Source of the DNA: Bacillus cabrialesii
GTDB taxonomy: Bacteria > Bacillota > Bacilli > Bacillales > Bacillaceae
DNA length: 64,000 bases
Assembly: GCF_004124315.2 (NCBI RefSeq)
Contig: NZ_CP096889.1
Coordinates: forward strand, 2,587,001 to 2,651,000
Direction: 5' to 3'
Shown here: positions 27,768-35,473 of the stretch, one piece after another
How positions within the stretch are numbered: position 1 is the first letter of the stretch
Layout of the letters: each line of letters starts with the position of its first letter
Program-made: the position numbers and the translations under genes
Notes under the pieces: model-generated
What the model saw: the letters and a program-made list of their open reading frames with translations, nothing else
Database searches by the model: none
What the model was told of the DNA's origin: nothing

Positions 27768-29072
27768 TTACCTCCTTCCTGGTCTTGATCTTTGCGGTCT
27801 TCCTTTAGATTCTTCTTTCAAATCGGTTACCTCGTAATCATCGAGAGCGTACCAGATAGCTGACAGTGTATGCGGATCCATGGTGAACTCGTCTTCTATG
27901 ATGTTCCCCAGCTTATCAGTAGCATAAGTGAGCGGCTTAAGCTCATAAATCGTGTTCTCGCAACGATCAGAGCAAATGATCTTCTTGAACCGTTTGATCT
28001 TCTTTGTGTATTGGAGGCGTGATCCTTGGTACTTACGGGCGCCCACCATATTGAAACCGTGTTGCTGAAAATAACGGATTGTCTTTGGCTCTGCTGAATC
28101 CGCCTTGATTAATTCTTTAGTCTCTGCAAATTCCTTGAGTTCTCCGGCTGTCTTATCATCCGTCATTCCATTTTTGTAATACTCCCAATAGATATAGAGA
28201 TATTTCTTCTCGTGATCCACAGCAACCCTAACAACAGCGTTATACGACTCAACAAAACCAAAGTCCATGCCAACCCGTTTAAGCGGGCGGTTAATATTAG
28301 AGATTGCAGTCATAACCTCTTCATGCGGTCGCTCTTCAAACTGCGGCAGAACACGAATTCCATTCACGCCAAAATGACCTTTCCGCGCAATTCGGTAAAG
28401 GTCTGGATCATGTTCCTTCAATTCTTCAAGTTGTTGCACATAGCTTTCTGGCAGAAAAAGATTATCGTCTGCCGTTGAGTGATGATAATAGGTGTCGTTG
28501 CTAACGATTATCCGCTTTTCATAAAGCTCCTTATCATCCAGTACAAATCGTTTCTCTCGATCATCTTTAAAGAAATGTTTAAAAGTCCAATTGTCCTCTC
28601 CAACTGGATTTGTTGAGAGAATCATATGAAGCGGCAATGACGGATGACGAAGACGTCCTAATAACTCCTTGAATCCCTCATATTTAACTTCAGAACATTC
28701 CTCAATCCAAATGAGCGAAATATTATTGATTGATTTCAGTTTTGCTGGCTTATCCATCCCTTTAAAGATAATCCGGCTGCCATTTGAAAATCGAATCTGC
28801 ATAGGAGAAGATACACACCTAACGATATGATCTAATTTCAGATCACTTACAAGTTCATCAAAAAGAGAAAATGTTGAGTCCCTATGTGTGTCGTACACTT
28901 CTCTGATAACAAGTGCAGTTCGTTTTTCTTTAAGCAATTTCAGAACAATCTTCAAAGCAACATGATAGCTTTTGGATGATCCATAACCACCCACGAGAAA
29001 CTGAAACTTTTGATTCCAGTCAAAGAGAAATTCTTTAAAATGTGGATTTACCTGTTTAATCACTGTCATCAC
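27768..29072 (-). CDS. yqaT: Terminase large subunit (YqaT/XtmB)
   Basis: The DNA-packaging motor, 434 residues. It has a Walker A-like GGYGSSKS near residues 27-34, a Walker B region LIWIEECSEV, motif III MILSTNP and the nuclease start RVGMDFGFVESYNAVV. The N-terminus overlaps the small subunit by 17 bases. Family Terminase_3/PBSX type. No defect is visible. Confidence 0.93.
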   Translation of the reverse strand: MMTVIKQVNPHFKEFLFDWNQKFQFLVGGYGSSKSYHVALKIVLKLLKEKRTALVIREVYDTHRDSTFSLFDELVSDLKLDHIVRCVSSPMQIRFSNGSRIIFKGMDKPAKLKSINNISLIWIEECSEVKYEGFKELLGRLRHPSLPLHMILSTNPVGEDNWTFKHFFKDDREKRFVLDDKELYEKRIIVSNDTYYHHSTADDNLFLPESYVQQLEELKEHDPDLYRIARKGHFGVNGIRVLPQFEERPHEEVMTAISNINRPLKRVGMDFGFVESYNAVVRVAVDHEKKYLYIYWEYYKNGMTDDKTAGELKEFAETKELIKADSAEPKTIRYFQQHGFNMVGARKYQGSRLQYTKKIKRFKKIICSDRCENTIYELKPLTYATDKLGNIIEDEFTMDPHTLSAIWYALDDYEVTDLKEESKGRPQRSRPGRR

Positions 29073-29850
29073 TTTTGTTCACAATGGTGATTTCAAAAGG
29101 TTTATCTTCTTCTGTAAGTTCTTCAATCTCTAATTTTTTCTTATTGATATTTAAGCGCATATGCTCCAATTTAAGGCGTCGTTCGTCTTCTGAATGAGCT
29201 AATTCGTCAAACTGCTTTATAAGGTTCCTGAGCTCTGCCATTGCCCGAGATTGCGCGTTCAAGAACGTTGCATGACGATCCCAAGAAAATTGGAATTCGT
29301 ATTCTTCCTCTTCGACTTCATTTGTCTCAGATAGGACAGACTTTTTCTTTTTCAGTTCCTTAATCATCTCGTCCTTATCAGAAACGAACATGATCTTTTG
29401 TGCCCTTATAATGGCAGCATATTGGATCTGTATCTGATCCCATATCATATCGACAGGAGAGCGTTCCTGAATCCCTTCCATGATCGATAGCGTTTCTTCT
29501 GGCAGGAACTTTGAGAAGAATCCATGAGTCACAGCGTTTTGATTTCTTAGTGGAGCAGCACCGCCTTTATTCCCTATTGCATTTTTATTACCAAGCGGTG
29601 CCCTTCCTCCCTTATTTCCAATTGCGTTTTTGTTTCCTTTAGGTGCGCCTCGACGTAAAAGAGCGCTCCCTTTCGATTTAGGAGCGCTCCCTTTTATTTT
29701 TTCTTCCCATTTATCGTTTGCTTTCCATTTGCGAATAGTGCTGCTTGTGATGCCTAATTCCTCAGCAATGTCTTTTAATTTCTTGCTCCCGCAGCTCTCT
29801 TCCCACAAACGAAAAGCTTCATCTCTGCGTGGATCACGTGGTCTTGGCAT
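29056..29850 (-). CDS. yqaS: Terminase small subunit (YqaS/XtmA)
   Basis: A 264-residue protein. The N-terminal helix-turn-helix (LKDIAEELGITSSTIRKWK, about residues 20-40) binds pac DNA. Residues ~65-110 contain three tandem GNKNAIGNKGG/APLGNKNA-type repeats. A coiled C-terminal part probably contacts the large subunit. The order TerS-TerL-portal is standard. Confidence 0.9.
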   Translation of the reverse strand: MPRPRDPRRDEAFRLWEESCGSKKLKDIAEELGITSSTIRKWKANDKWEEKIKGSAPKSKGSALLRRGAPKGNKNAIGNKGGRAPLGNKNAIGNKGGAAPLRNQNAVTHGFFSKFLPEETLSIMEGIQERSPVDMIWDQIQIQYAAIIRAQKIMFVSDKDEMIKELKKKKSVLSETNEVEEEEYEFQFSWDRHATFLNAQSRAMAELRNLIKQFDELAHSEDERRLKLEHMRLNINKKKLEIEELTEEDKPFEITIVNKSDDSD

Positions 29851-29955
29851 TACATCTCACCCACCCCCGGGCCTCGTATTTGAGTTTAAGTTTGTTTTTC
29901 ATTTGTCTATTGCTGTCTATTAGAGACAGCAGCTAAATCTATATTCATGGTCAAA

Positions 29956-31035
29956 CTAATTTTGCTTCTTAGTAATAAGAGTTTCAGTTATATTCTCGTC
30001 AATGTTTAGACTATTGCCTATACCTCGCACCTCACTTCTACTGCCTCCTACACTTCCTATAGAAATCAAACTATCTCCTATACTTCCTATAGAAGAACTA
30101 AAACTCTCGCCTAAACTACCTATTGATCTTAAACTTTCATCGATATTACTAAGTCTTATACTGAAAAGGTTATCTTGGCTTTTATCAATTTTATCTACTT
30201 TATCCAAAATCGATTGTAATTTGTCATTCTCCAATCCTGCTTTTTCTAAATCACTTCTTAATTCTTTTAACTCATTTTCCATATTCTTTTTATCTTTTTT
30301 CATTTCATCAAAACGCGCTAAAGTTTCGATTATTGAGTCAACCATTTCATCTGCACTACCAGCTAATCTATTTAGTACTAGCAATTGGTTAGTAAGAACT
30401 TGATCTCCTCTATTGTATGGATAACGGAGCTTATGATCGATTTCGCTCCATCCCTCCTCAAAAATGGTACGCACTTGTATTTCAGCTATAAGTTGTACTT
30501 TAGTTAATCTACTTTTGATTAAATAATGCCATGAGCGATAACCATATTTATGTTTTTCTGGTTTGAATTCTCCCTCCCTTCTTAATATTTCTTGAGCTTT
30601 ATCATCCATATCTCCTTCTCTAAAGTAGATAGTAACAGTTTCGGCAAGTTCCCATTGTTCTCTTATCATTTCATCAATTTTCCGTGCTTCACTCTTATAA
30701 AGATGAAGAACTCTTAAACCGATTAAATCTGTTATTTTCTCCATATAATCATCTATACTAAACGAGAAATCGTTATCCTTGATTTTTTTCCTTATTAGTT
30801 TTTCGATAAGATGTTCAGGATCCTTGATTCTCATTCTAACTGTGTGAGCAGCAGGTTCAGTTCGTAAAATATCTGCAATTGTTTTACCTGTATTCTCAAG
30901 AAGTGGTTTCTGTTTTAAGTAATGATTATATATCTCTATTAAGGAATCCCATTGCAATCCTGATTGGTTAAACTCTTTTTCTTTAATGTTATACTTTGCG
31001 AAAAATCGCAGTTTATCATCTATTAGAGTAGCCAT
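29956..31035 (-). CDS. RelA/SpoT-type nucleotidyltransferase with coiled-coil and repeat tail
   Basis: Cargo between the terminase and the accessory genes. Residues ~75-240 form a RelA_SpoT synthetase domain: TDLIGLRVLHLY, GYRSWHYLIKS and AEIQVRTIFEEGWSEIDHKL correspond to the conserved RSH synthetase blocks. There is no hydrolase (HD) domain. A coiled coil follows (~265-310) and then a tail with repeated I/L-G-S units (SIGSLGESFSSSIGSIGDSL). Such proteins transfer pyrophosphate to GTP/GDP or, in toxic forms, to tRNA or ATP; which applies here cannot be told. The ATG at 31035 has AGGGGG 6 bases upstream; ATGs at 31056 and 31083 are alternatives. It appears separately transcribed, after a terminator, and is AT-rich. 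Confidence 0.8.
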   Translation of the reverse strand: MATLIDDKLRFFAKYNIKEKEFNQSGLQWDSLIEIYNHYLKQKPLLENTGKTIADILRTEPAAHTVRMRIKDPEHLIEKLIRKKIKDNDFSFSIDDYMEKITDLIGLRVLHLYKSEARKIDEMIREQWELAETVTIYFREGDMDDKAQEILRREGEFKPEKHKYGYRSWHYLIKSRLTKVQLIAEIQVRTIFEEGWSEIDHKLRYPYNRGDQVLTNQLLVLNRLAGSADEMVDSIIETLARFDEMKKDKKNMENELKELRSDLEKAGLENDKLQSILDKVDKIDKSQDNLFSIRLSNIDESLRSIGSLGESFSSSIGSIGDSLISIGSVGGSRSEVRGIGNSLNIDENITETLITKKQN

Positions 31036-31195
31036 TAGTTTCCCCCTAGTAATCATATTGACCTCTTTAATAGTATTATGCATTAAATTTCCTAAATAGG
31101 GAATATGGGTTAAAATTCTTTCAATAAGAACAGTGACACACTTTTAGCAAACCTGCATTTTTTGTATAAAAAACATTTTAAAAATTAGTGACAAT

Positions 31196-31222
31196 TTTAA
31201 AAAGCATCCCGAAGGATGCTTA
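31196..31222 (-). terminator. Terminator after the accessory coiled-coil gene
   Basis: On the minus strand AAGCATCC-TTCG-GGATGCTT is followed by TTTAAAA. The perfect 8-bp stem with a UUCG loop overlaps the stop codon of the gene at 31220. It separates that gene from the RelA/SpoT-like gene. Confidence 0.85.
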
Positions 31223-31687
31223 GATACTCTCTAATTCTTGTCTGGCTTGATCAATTTTTTTGTTTATTCTCTCTACTAGATTTTGATGATAGTCTATTTG
31301 CTCAACTAGACTGGTATACGCTGTTTTAAACGAGAAATGTTCAAATAAAGTAGCTAAGTGTATATTAGATGAAATTTCCTCATAATCGAATATACGATAT
31401 TTTTTAACCGTTCTAGACCTTACATCAAATACATACATTTCTTGGTTTGTTGCTGCAATAACTGGTCCATGAGGTGAATTTAAATCTAGCTCACTATTGT
31501 AAAAACTTCCTTTGGTTTCAAGAACTTGCAATAAAATTGGTTTGATTTTGTTGAACAACTCAAGAAATTTATCTCTTTGTTGATCTAGAGTGTCAATAAA
31601 AGTTTCTTTTGTCTCTTTTAATAATCTTTTGTCTTCCTCTAATGTAGATATTCTTTGTGCAATTAATTCGGTTAACTCTGTTTCCAT
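31220..31687 (-). CDS. Accessory coiled-coil protein of unknown function
   Basis: A 155-residue soluble protein: an N-terminal coiled coil (residues 1-50, Glu/Lys/Leu-rich), a short beta segment (GPVIAATNQEMYVFDVRSRT) and a C-terminal coiled coil. No family is recognised. It has its own promoter element (31706-31757), a duplicate of the one before the lipoprotein gene, and its own terminator, so it behaves as an independent cargo unit. It lies in the region of skin yqaR, but I cannot claim homology. Confidence 0.7.
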   Translation of the reverse strand: METELTELIAQRISTLEEDKRLLKETKETFIDTLDQQRDKFLELFNKIKPILLQVLETKGSFYNSELDLNSPHGPVIAATNQEMYVFDVRSRTVKKYRIFDYEEISSNIHLATLFEHFSFKTAYTSLVEQIDYHQNLVERINKKIDQARQELESI

Positions 31688-31705
31688 TACTATCCCTCCC
31701 CCCCC

Positions 31706-31757
31706 TTATTATCGGTGAAAGAAAAGGACAAAGGAACAATTTGCAAAATTTGTCGAA
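31706..31757 (-). promoter_or_regulatory. Duplicated promoter element, copy A
   Basis: 52 bases aligned without gaps to 32214-32265, with 6 mismatches. On the minus strand it contains TTCGACAAATTTTGCAAA at the upstream end and a -10-like GATAAT about 25 bases before the start codon of the gene at 31687, with a strong purine-rich ribosome binding site in between. Confidence 0.65.
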
Positions 31758-31802
31758 CGATTGAACATAAAATAGACACCTAATAAGGTGCCCAATGAAA
31801 AA

Positions 31803-32195
31803 TTATTGATTTATACTATCTCCAATCATACTTTCCAATTCTTTTTCAATCTCTTCTTGAGTCATGTCTTCAACTGGTTTATATTCTCCGTTGGCATTAT
31901 AATCAGCTGGTTTATCAGAAACCCCATTCTCTGGTACATACTCTCCATCATCATTGTAATCATTTGGATTTGAAGAAGGTGCTTTTGGATCACTCTCTAA
32001 TTCGTCTTCAGTATAAATTGAGCTATCAGATTCACCATTATCTGTATCTAATTCATCAGATGTATCGTCCGTTAAATCATCTGTTGATGAATCGACAGAG
32101 TTTACCGATGTATCGTCAGTCGGATCTTCTGAAGAACATGCACCAATTACCGCCACAATGCCAACTAACATAAATAACAAACAAATCTTTTTCAT
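31803..32195 (-). CDS. Small phage-encoded lipoprotein with DYN-x-x-GEY repeats
   Basis: A 130-residue protein with a signal peptide ending in a lipobox (MKKICLLFMLVGIVAVIGAC), then an Asp/Ser/Thr-rich, strongly acidic linker. Two repeats follow, PNDYNDDGEYVPENG and PADYNANGEYKPVED, before a helical end. It should be anchored on the outer face of the membrane. The Asp/Asn-rich repeats could bind calcium. Surface lipoproteins carried by prophages often block superinfection, which is an inference here. It is driven by promoter copy B. Confidence 0.75.
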   Translation of the reverse strand: MKKICLLFMLVGIVAVIGACSSEDPTDDTSVNSVDSSTDDLTDDTSDELDTDNGESDSSIYTEDELESDPKAPSSNPNDYNDDGEYVPENGVSDKPADYNANGEYKPVEDMTQEEIEKELESMIGDSINQ

Positions 32196-32213
32196 TTGTC
32201 TCCTCCCCCACCT

Positions 32214-32265
32214 TTATTATCGGTGAACAAAGAGAACAAAGGAACACTTTGCAGAATTTGTCGAA
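32214..32265 (-). promoter_or_regulatory. Duplicated promoter element, copy B
   Basis: The partner of 31706-31757. The -10-like GATAAT lies about 25 bases before the lipoprotein ATG and the conserved TTCGACAAATT block lies at the upstream end. It is directly downstream of the sigma-like gene yqaQ. Confidence 0.65.
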
Positions 32266-32338
32266 TGTTTTATTATCCTGTGTACTATATGTTTAGGTGG
32301 CTCAATAAAATTTCTGCCGCGCCGACCTGCCTCCCATT

Positions 32339-32794
32339 TTACACCACAGATTTTTTCAGATTCAACAAACGCTCAAAGTGGCATTCTTGGCATAATTGGC
32401 TGATCAACTCGTCTTTCATTTTGCGTACAGTTTCCCTTGAAATACCAAGATGAAGACCTATTGCACGGTAGCTCATTCCCTCCATCATGCAGTCATAAAT
32501 GACCTTATGTTGCTCTCCTTTGATTTTTTCTGCCCCCAACTCAACTGTATATACTCGTTCCTCATAGTACTTAAGACGTTTGAAAAGACGTTCTTCTCTC
32601 ATATCCATTTGCCTCAGCTCAGACTGACTCTTCCCAGGTCTTCCTTTTGGCATAGCAGCTTCTAATCCATATTTCGCAACACCCCAATTTTTCATTGGAA
32701 TTACTGAACCATAGAGTACACTCTGCAACCGTTGAACCTCTTTCCCCATCCAGTGATAGCTATTGATAAGATTTTCAATCTCTTTTCGATTCAT
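32339..32794 (-). CDS. yqaQ: Sigma-like late activator (YqaQ)
   Basis: A 151-residue protein. The C-terminal ~60 residues (KVIYDCMMEGMSYRAIGLHL, GISRETVRKMKDELI) form a sigma region 4-like helix-turn-helix. The N-terminal part is helical. In PBSX the comparable Xpf protein turns on late genes; a similar role is likely here. AAGGAGGAC precedes the ATG at 32794. It lies upstream of the terminase region, as yqaQ does in skin. Confidence 0.8.
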   Translation of the reverse strand: MNRKEIENLINSYHWMGKEVQRLQSVLYGSVIPMKNWGVAKYGLEAAMPKGRPGKSQSELRQMDMREERLFKRLKYYEERVYTVELGAEKIKGEQHKVIYDCMMEGMSYRAIGLHLGISRETVRKMKDELISQLCQECHFERLLNLKKSVV

Positions 32795-32894
32795 GATTGT
32801 GTCCTCCTTTTCCAAATAAAAAACGGACACCCAACAAACAGTAGCGTAAATAATACTGTAAGTTCAGTGTCCGCAGGCTTTCCATCTTGGACTT

Positions 32895-33755
32895 TTATTT
32901 ATTTTTCTTCTCTAAAAATAATGTTTTATTATGAAAATCTTCTAATTTGAGAATCTTAGTTTTATCGCACCTCTTAGGATTTGAATTATTGCCTAATAAA
33001 ATAAGCTCTTTATTGATTGGATATAACACATACCACTTTGTATCATCATGCATTAAATAAACATTCTCTTCTTTTGTCCATCCAATAAATTTTGATATTG
33101 GTCTTAAAAAAAATGGAGTAGGTAATGCTATTAAGAATGATGCAATAAGTATGAAAATAACTCTTGATAAGCCTTTCAAGTCTGATGAAGAATTAATTAA
33201 ATACAGATTTGATGAGACATAAAATATGATGAGACATAGCATAAATATAATAGTAAGCAAAAGCCTTCTTTTAAGATTTCCTTTAAAAAATTTAAAAGAT
33301 CGATGAACCAAGGTTTGAATCGCTTTTATTTTGTCATTTGCATGTTCATTAACTTCACTTTCACTATTCTCCTTTTTATTATCTTTTTTATTATCTTTTT
33401 CGTTGTCCTCTTCGTTGTCCTTTTCATTTAGAGCTATTATAAACAACAGGATTAACTCTCCAAATATTAAGACCAAAAATGTTATAACATTACCATTACT
33501 CGTTATCCACTCTGGCAGATTAATAATGATAGCACCAGAAAGGAATAAAACCATCCAAAAAACACTATTCCAAAAATGAAAATAACTCTTTAAGATAAAT
33601 AACTTTTCCTTGGTATACAGCTTCCGTTCAAGAATATTCGAAGATATAGCTGTTATTGGTTTCCAGCTAACAAATAATAAATTTAACAACAATACTGCAG
33701 CTACAATATATTCCGGTAAACCTAGTTCATTAAGAAAGTCCTTCACTATTCCCAT
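32895..33755 (-). CDS. Accessory membrane protein with a charged Asp-Asn-Lys-Lys repeat loop
   Basis: About 286 residues with roughly five membrane helices: IVAAVLLLNLLFVSW near the start, a pair around 65-105, and a pair around 180-235. Between them is a cytoplasmic loop of repeated EDN/KDN units (EKDNEEDNEKDNKKDNKKEN). The C-terminus is soluble. The ATG at 33755 has GGTGG 7 bases upstream. It is AT-rich, lies in the skin yqaP position, and matches no family I recognise. Confidence 0.65.
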   Translation of the reverse strand: MGIVKDFLNELGLPEYIVAAVLLLNLLFVSWKPITAISSNILERKLYTKEKLFILKSYFHFWNSVFWMVLFLSGAIIINLPEWITSNGNVITFLVLIFGELILLFIIALNEKDNEEDNEKDNKKDNKKENSESEVNEHANDKIKAIQTLVHRSFKFFKGNLKRRLLLTIIFMLCLIIFYVSSNLYLINSSSDLKGLSRVIFILIASFLIALPTPFFLRPISKFIGWTKEENVYLMHDDTKWYVLYPINKELILLGNNSNPKRCDKTKILKLEDFHNKTLFLEKKNK

Positions 33756-33761
33756 ATACAT

Positions 33762-34110
33762 TCCACCTTTTTTAATTCTCTTATTAAAATCGGTAGCTAA
33801 TTTACTTTTTTTAGGGCTTCTTATTAATATCTCTGAAGTAAGCAGAAGGAGAATGAAGTGATGCCCACATCAAGGTTCGCTTTAGCCCATCTTGTGGAAT
33901 CCTACTTCGACCGATACTGCCTCTTATTAATTGTAATGCTTTCATTCTATACCCAACTTCCCCTATGTTGTGCTCCACTTTGAGGAGCAGGCATTCGAGA
34001 TACTCTATATTTAAACAAAATTCACAAAATATTAACAAAAAATACCTTAGATATTTTTGTGTCTCGTGTGATAATACACTTGTATTAAAAAAACAAAGGG
34101 AGTGTTTAAA
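33762..34110. other. Intergenic stretch with an unexplained GC-richer block
   Basis: About 33840-34000 is GC-richer than both neighbours and contains a minus-strand open frame of 75 codons (33811-34038) with no convincing ribosome binding site. I could not assign it to a protein. The 3' part holds a GATAAT -10-like box near 34071 for the secreted peptide gene and an AAAATA/TATTTT inverted repeat around 34038-34058. Confidence 0.4.
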
Positions 34111-34377
34111 ATGAAATTGAAAAAAGTTTTAACTGGTACTGCATTGTCACTTGCTTTGCTTGTTTCTGCCGCTCCTGCCTTTGCCGCAAGTCCTACTGAT
34201 ACTCATTCTGAAGAAAGTCAAACAAAGGAAGTATCTGCATTAGGTACCCTAGTTGTTCGTGGACTTCCTTCTGATCCAGACCCTGGACAAACAATCACTA
34301 TAAACGGAACAACATATTATTTAGACAGTGTTACTTTTTATCCTGATGGATCTTATATCGCCTACTATTCAAGTTAA
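34111..34377 (+). CDS. Small secreted protein, unknown family
   Basis: An 88-residue precursor with a typical signal peptide (MKLKKVLTGTALSLALLVSA, cleavage probably after AFA). The mature part is about 60 residues with an acidic start and a beta-rich end (ITINGTTYYLDSVTFYPDGS) and has no cysteine. AAAGGGAG lies 8 bases before the ATG at 34111. It is the only rightward gene in this part of a leftward element and has its own terminator, so it is probably cargo expressed in the lysogen. An antimicrobial or surface role is possible but unsupported. Confidence 0.7.
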   Translation: MKLKKVLTGTALSLALLVSAAPAFAASPTDTHSEESQTKEVSALGTLVVRGLPSDPDPGQTITINGTTYYLDSVTFYPDGSYIAYYSS

Positions 34378-34381
34378 CTAT

Positions 34382-34409
34382 GAGGAGGTTTATAGCCTCC
34401 TCTTTCTTA
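34382..34409 (+). terminator. Terminator of the secreted protein gene
   Basis: A perfect stem GAGGAGG/CCTCCTC with loop TTTATAG, followed by TTTCTTAT, 5 bases after the stop codon. Confidence 0.85.
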
Positions 34410-34516
34410 TAGTTCTACTGCCTGTTTGTCAGTTATTATTTCATCTGTCATGACTTGACGTACATTTAAAGTTCAACTTGTTAATGGCATCCATTATGAT
34501 ACTTCCTTTCAATTGG

Positions 34517-34723
34517 TTACCTGACTTTGTAACCTATCTCATGATCAACCCTTGCAAAGCTGCCCTTTACAGTTTGAATAACAGTTTTACCGTGCTCAGG
34601 AGCATCTAAGACATGTGCTGTACCTTGATTCCCATCTAAAACAATGATCTTAACTTTTCCTGGGTCAATTTTCTGCTGAATAGTGAAGTCTTTTTTGATG
34701 TTTATTTCTCTTGGATTGTACAC
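34517..34723 (-). CDS. yqaO: XtrA-like phage protein (YqaO)
   Basis: A 68-residue protein (MYNPREINIKKDFTIQQKID, then GTAHVLDAPEHGKTVIQTVK) in the yqaO position upstream of yqaQ. The size and pattern resemble PBSX XtrA. The function is unknown. Confidence 0.75.
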   Translation of the reverse strand: MYNPREINIKKDFTIQQKIDPGKVKIIVLDGNQGTAHVLDAPEHGKTVIQTVKGSFARVDHEIGYKVR

Positions 34724-34770
34724 TCAAAGCGCCCCCCTATGTTATGATAGAAGTACCAGTTCATATCAAG

Positions 34771-34807
34771 AACACTGAGGCTAAGCGCTTCGGTGTTTTT
34801 TATTTTT
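34771..34807 (+). terminator. Rightward terminator-like hairpin between yqaN and yqaO
   Basis: AACACTGAGGC pairs with GCGCTTCGGTGTT and is followed on the plus strand by TTTTTTATTTTT. The surrounding genes are leftward, where no T-tract follows, so it would stop antisense transcription. Confidence 0.55.
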
Positions 34808-35234
34808 AGGTAGAAACCTCTTTTATCTTGATCTCCACCCTCGGCTCTTCGCTATAAAACTTGCTAACTTTCAGATCCACAACCTGACTATCATCTTTGT
34901 ATATCAGATGATTCAAAGCATCTTTCACACCCTTTACATAATTATCAACGTCGGGCTTTGTAGTCGGCCGCAGAAGACCCTTTTCAGCTTTTTCTTTCTT
35001 CTTTGATGAGTTTGAAACTGATTTTGGCATTGGTCTGTACACTTTGACATCCATTGAGACAGGACCAGTAATAATTGTTTCTGGGCGATGCTGAGACGCA
35101 ACCAATGCCACATACTGCTTAAAGTACTTTGATTTCGCTGGATCACGCATATGCACCTTCCCATTTCGTATTGATCCACGCGGCCGCCCCTGTGCGACTG
35201 GCTCACCATAAACAGTGAACTTAATGCAATCCAA
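34806..35234 (-). CDS. yqaN: RusA-type Holliday junction resolvase (YqaN)
   Basis: A 142-residue RusA family endonuclease. KFTVYGEPVAQGRPRGS opens the fold and the catalytic acidic residues lie in TTKPDVDNYVKGVKDALNHL and YKDDSQVVDL. It resolves recombination or replication intermediates of the phage. I prefer the TTG at 35234, with GGGAGG about 10 bases upstream. It belongs to the early replication/recombination module with RecT and the YqaJ nuclease. Confidence 0.88.
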   Translation of the reverse strand: MDCIKFTVYGEPVAQGRPRGSIRNGKVHMRDPAKSKYFKQYVALVASQHRPETIITGPVSMDVKVYRPMPKSVSNSSKKKEKAEKGLLRPTTKPDVDNYVKGVKDALNHLIYKDDSQVVDLKVSKFYSEEPRVEIKIKEVST

Positions 35235-35241
35235 CTGTTCT

Positions 35242-35337
35242 TTACCTCCCGTCAAGCTGTTCCCATAGCTGAATTTCTTTTTCTATTCTCGATGCCGAGA
35301 GTAAAATTGCCAGCAGAGACACGACTGCTTTAAGCAC
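35242..35337 (-). CDS. Possible 31-residue coupled peptide
   Basis: A GTG-started frame overlapping the end of the 47-residue gene (TGAGTG), with a hydrophobic start (LKAVVSLLAILLSASRIEK), ending just before the yqaN start so that the yqaN ribosome binding site lies at its stop. It may only serve to couple translation. Support is weak. Confidence 0.3.
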   Translation of the reverse strand: MLKAVVSLLAILLSASRIEKEIQLWEQLDGR

Positions 35338-35473
35338 TCAGCATCCGCTCCATTTGCTTTATTTTTTCCTCAAGTAAACGGATTGTTGGTGTAAGATCTT
35401 TACCTTCAGTTGGATTTGAAGGTCCAAATATATAAAGTCCGCCAGTTGCTTTTACATTCGTTTTCTCCTTCAT
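35330..35473 (-). CDS. Small phage protein, 47 residues
   Basis: The frame MKEKTNVKATGGLYIFGPSN continues to TPTIRLLEEKIKQMERMLSA, with a short beta start and a C-terminal coiled coil. Its ATG overlaps the yqaM stop codon (ATGA), indicating coupled translation. No family is recognised. Confidence 0.6.
   Translation of the reverse strand: MKEKTNVKATGGLYIFGPSNPTEGKDLTPTIRLLEEKIKQMERMLSA

Noticed and set aside
33811..34038. 75-codon minus-strand gene
   Set aside because: No convincing ribosome binding site and no recognisable domain, so it is kept only as an unexplained block.
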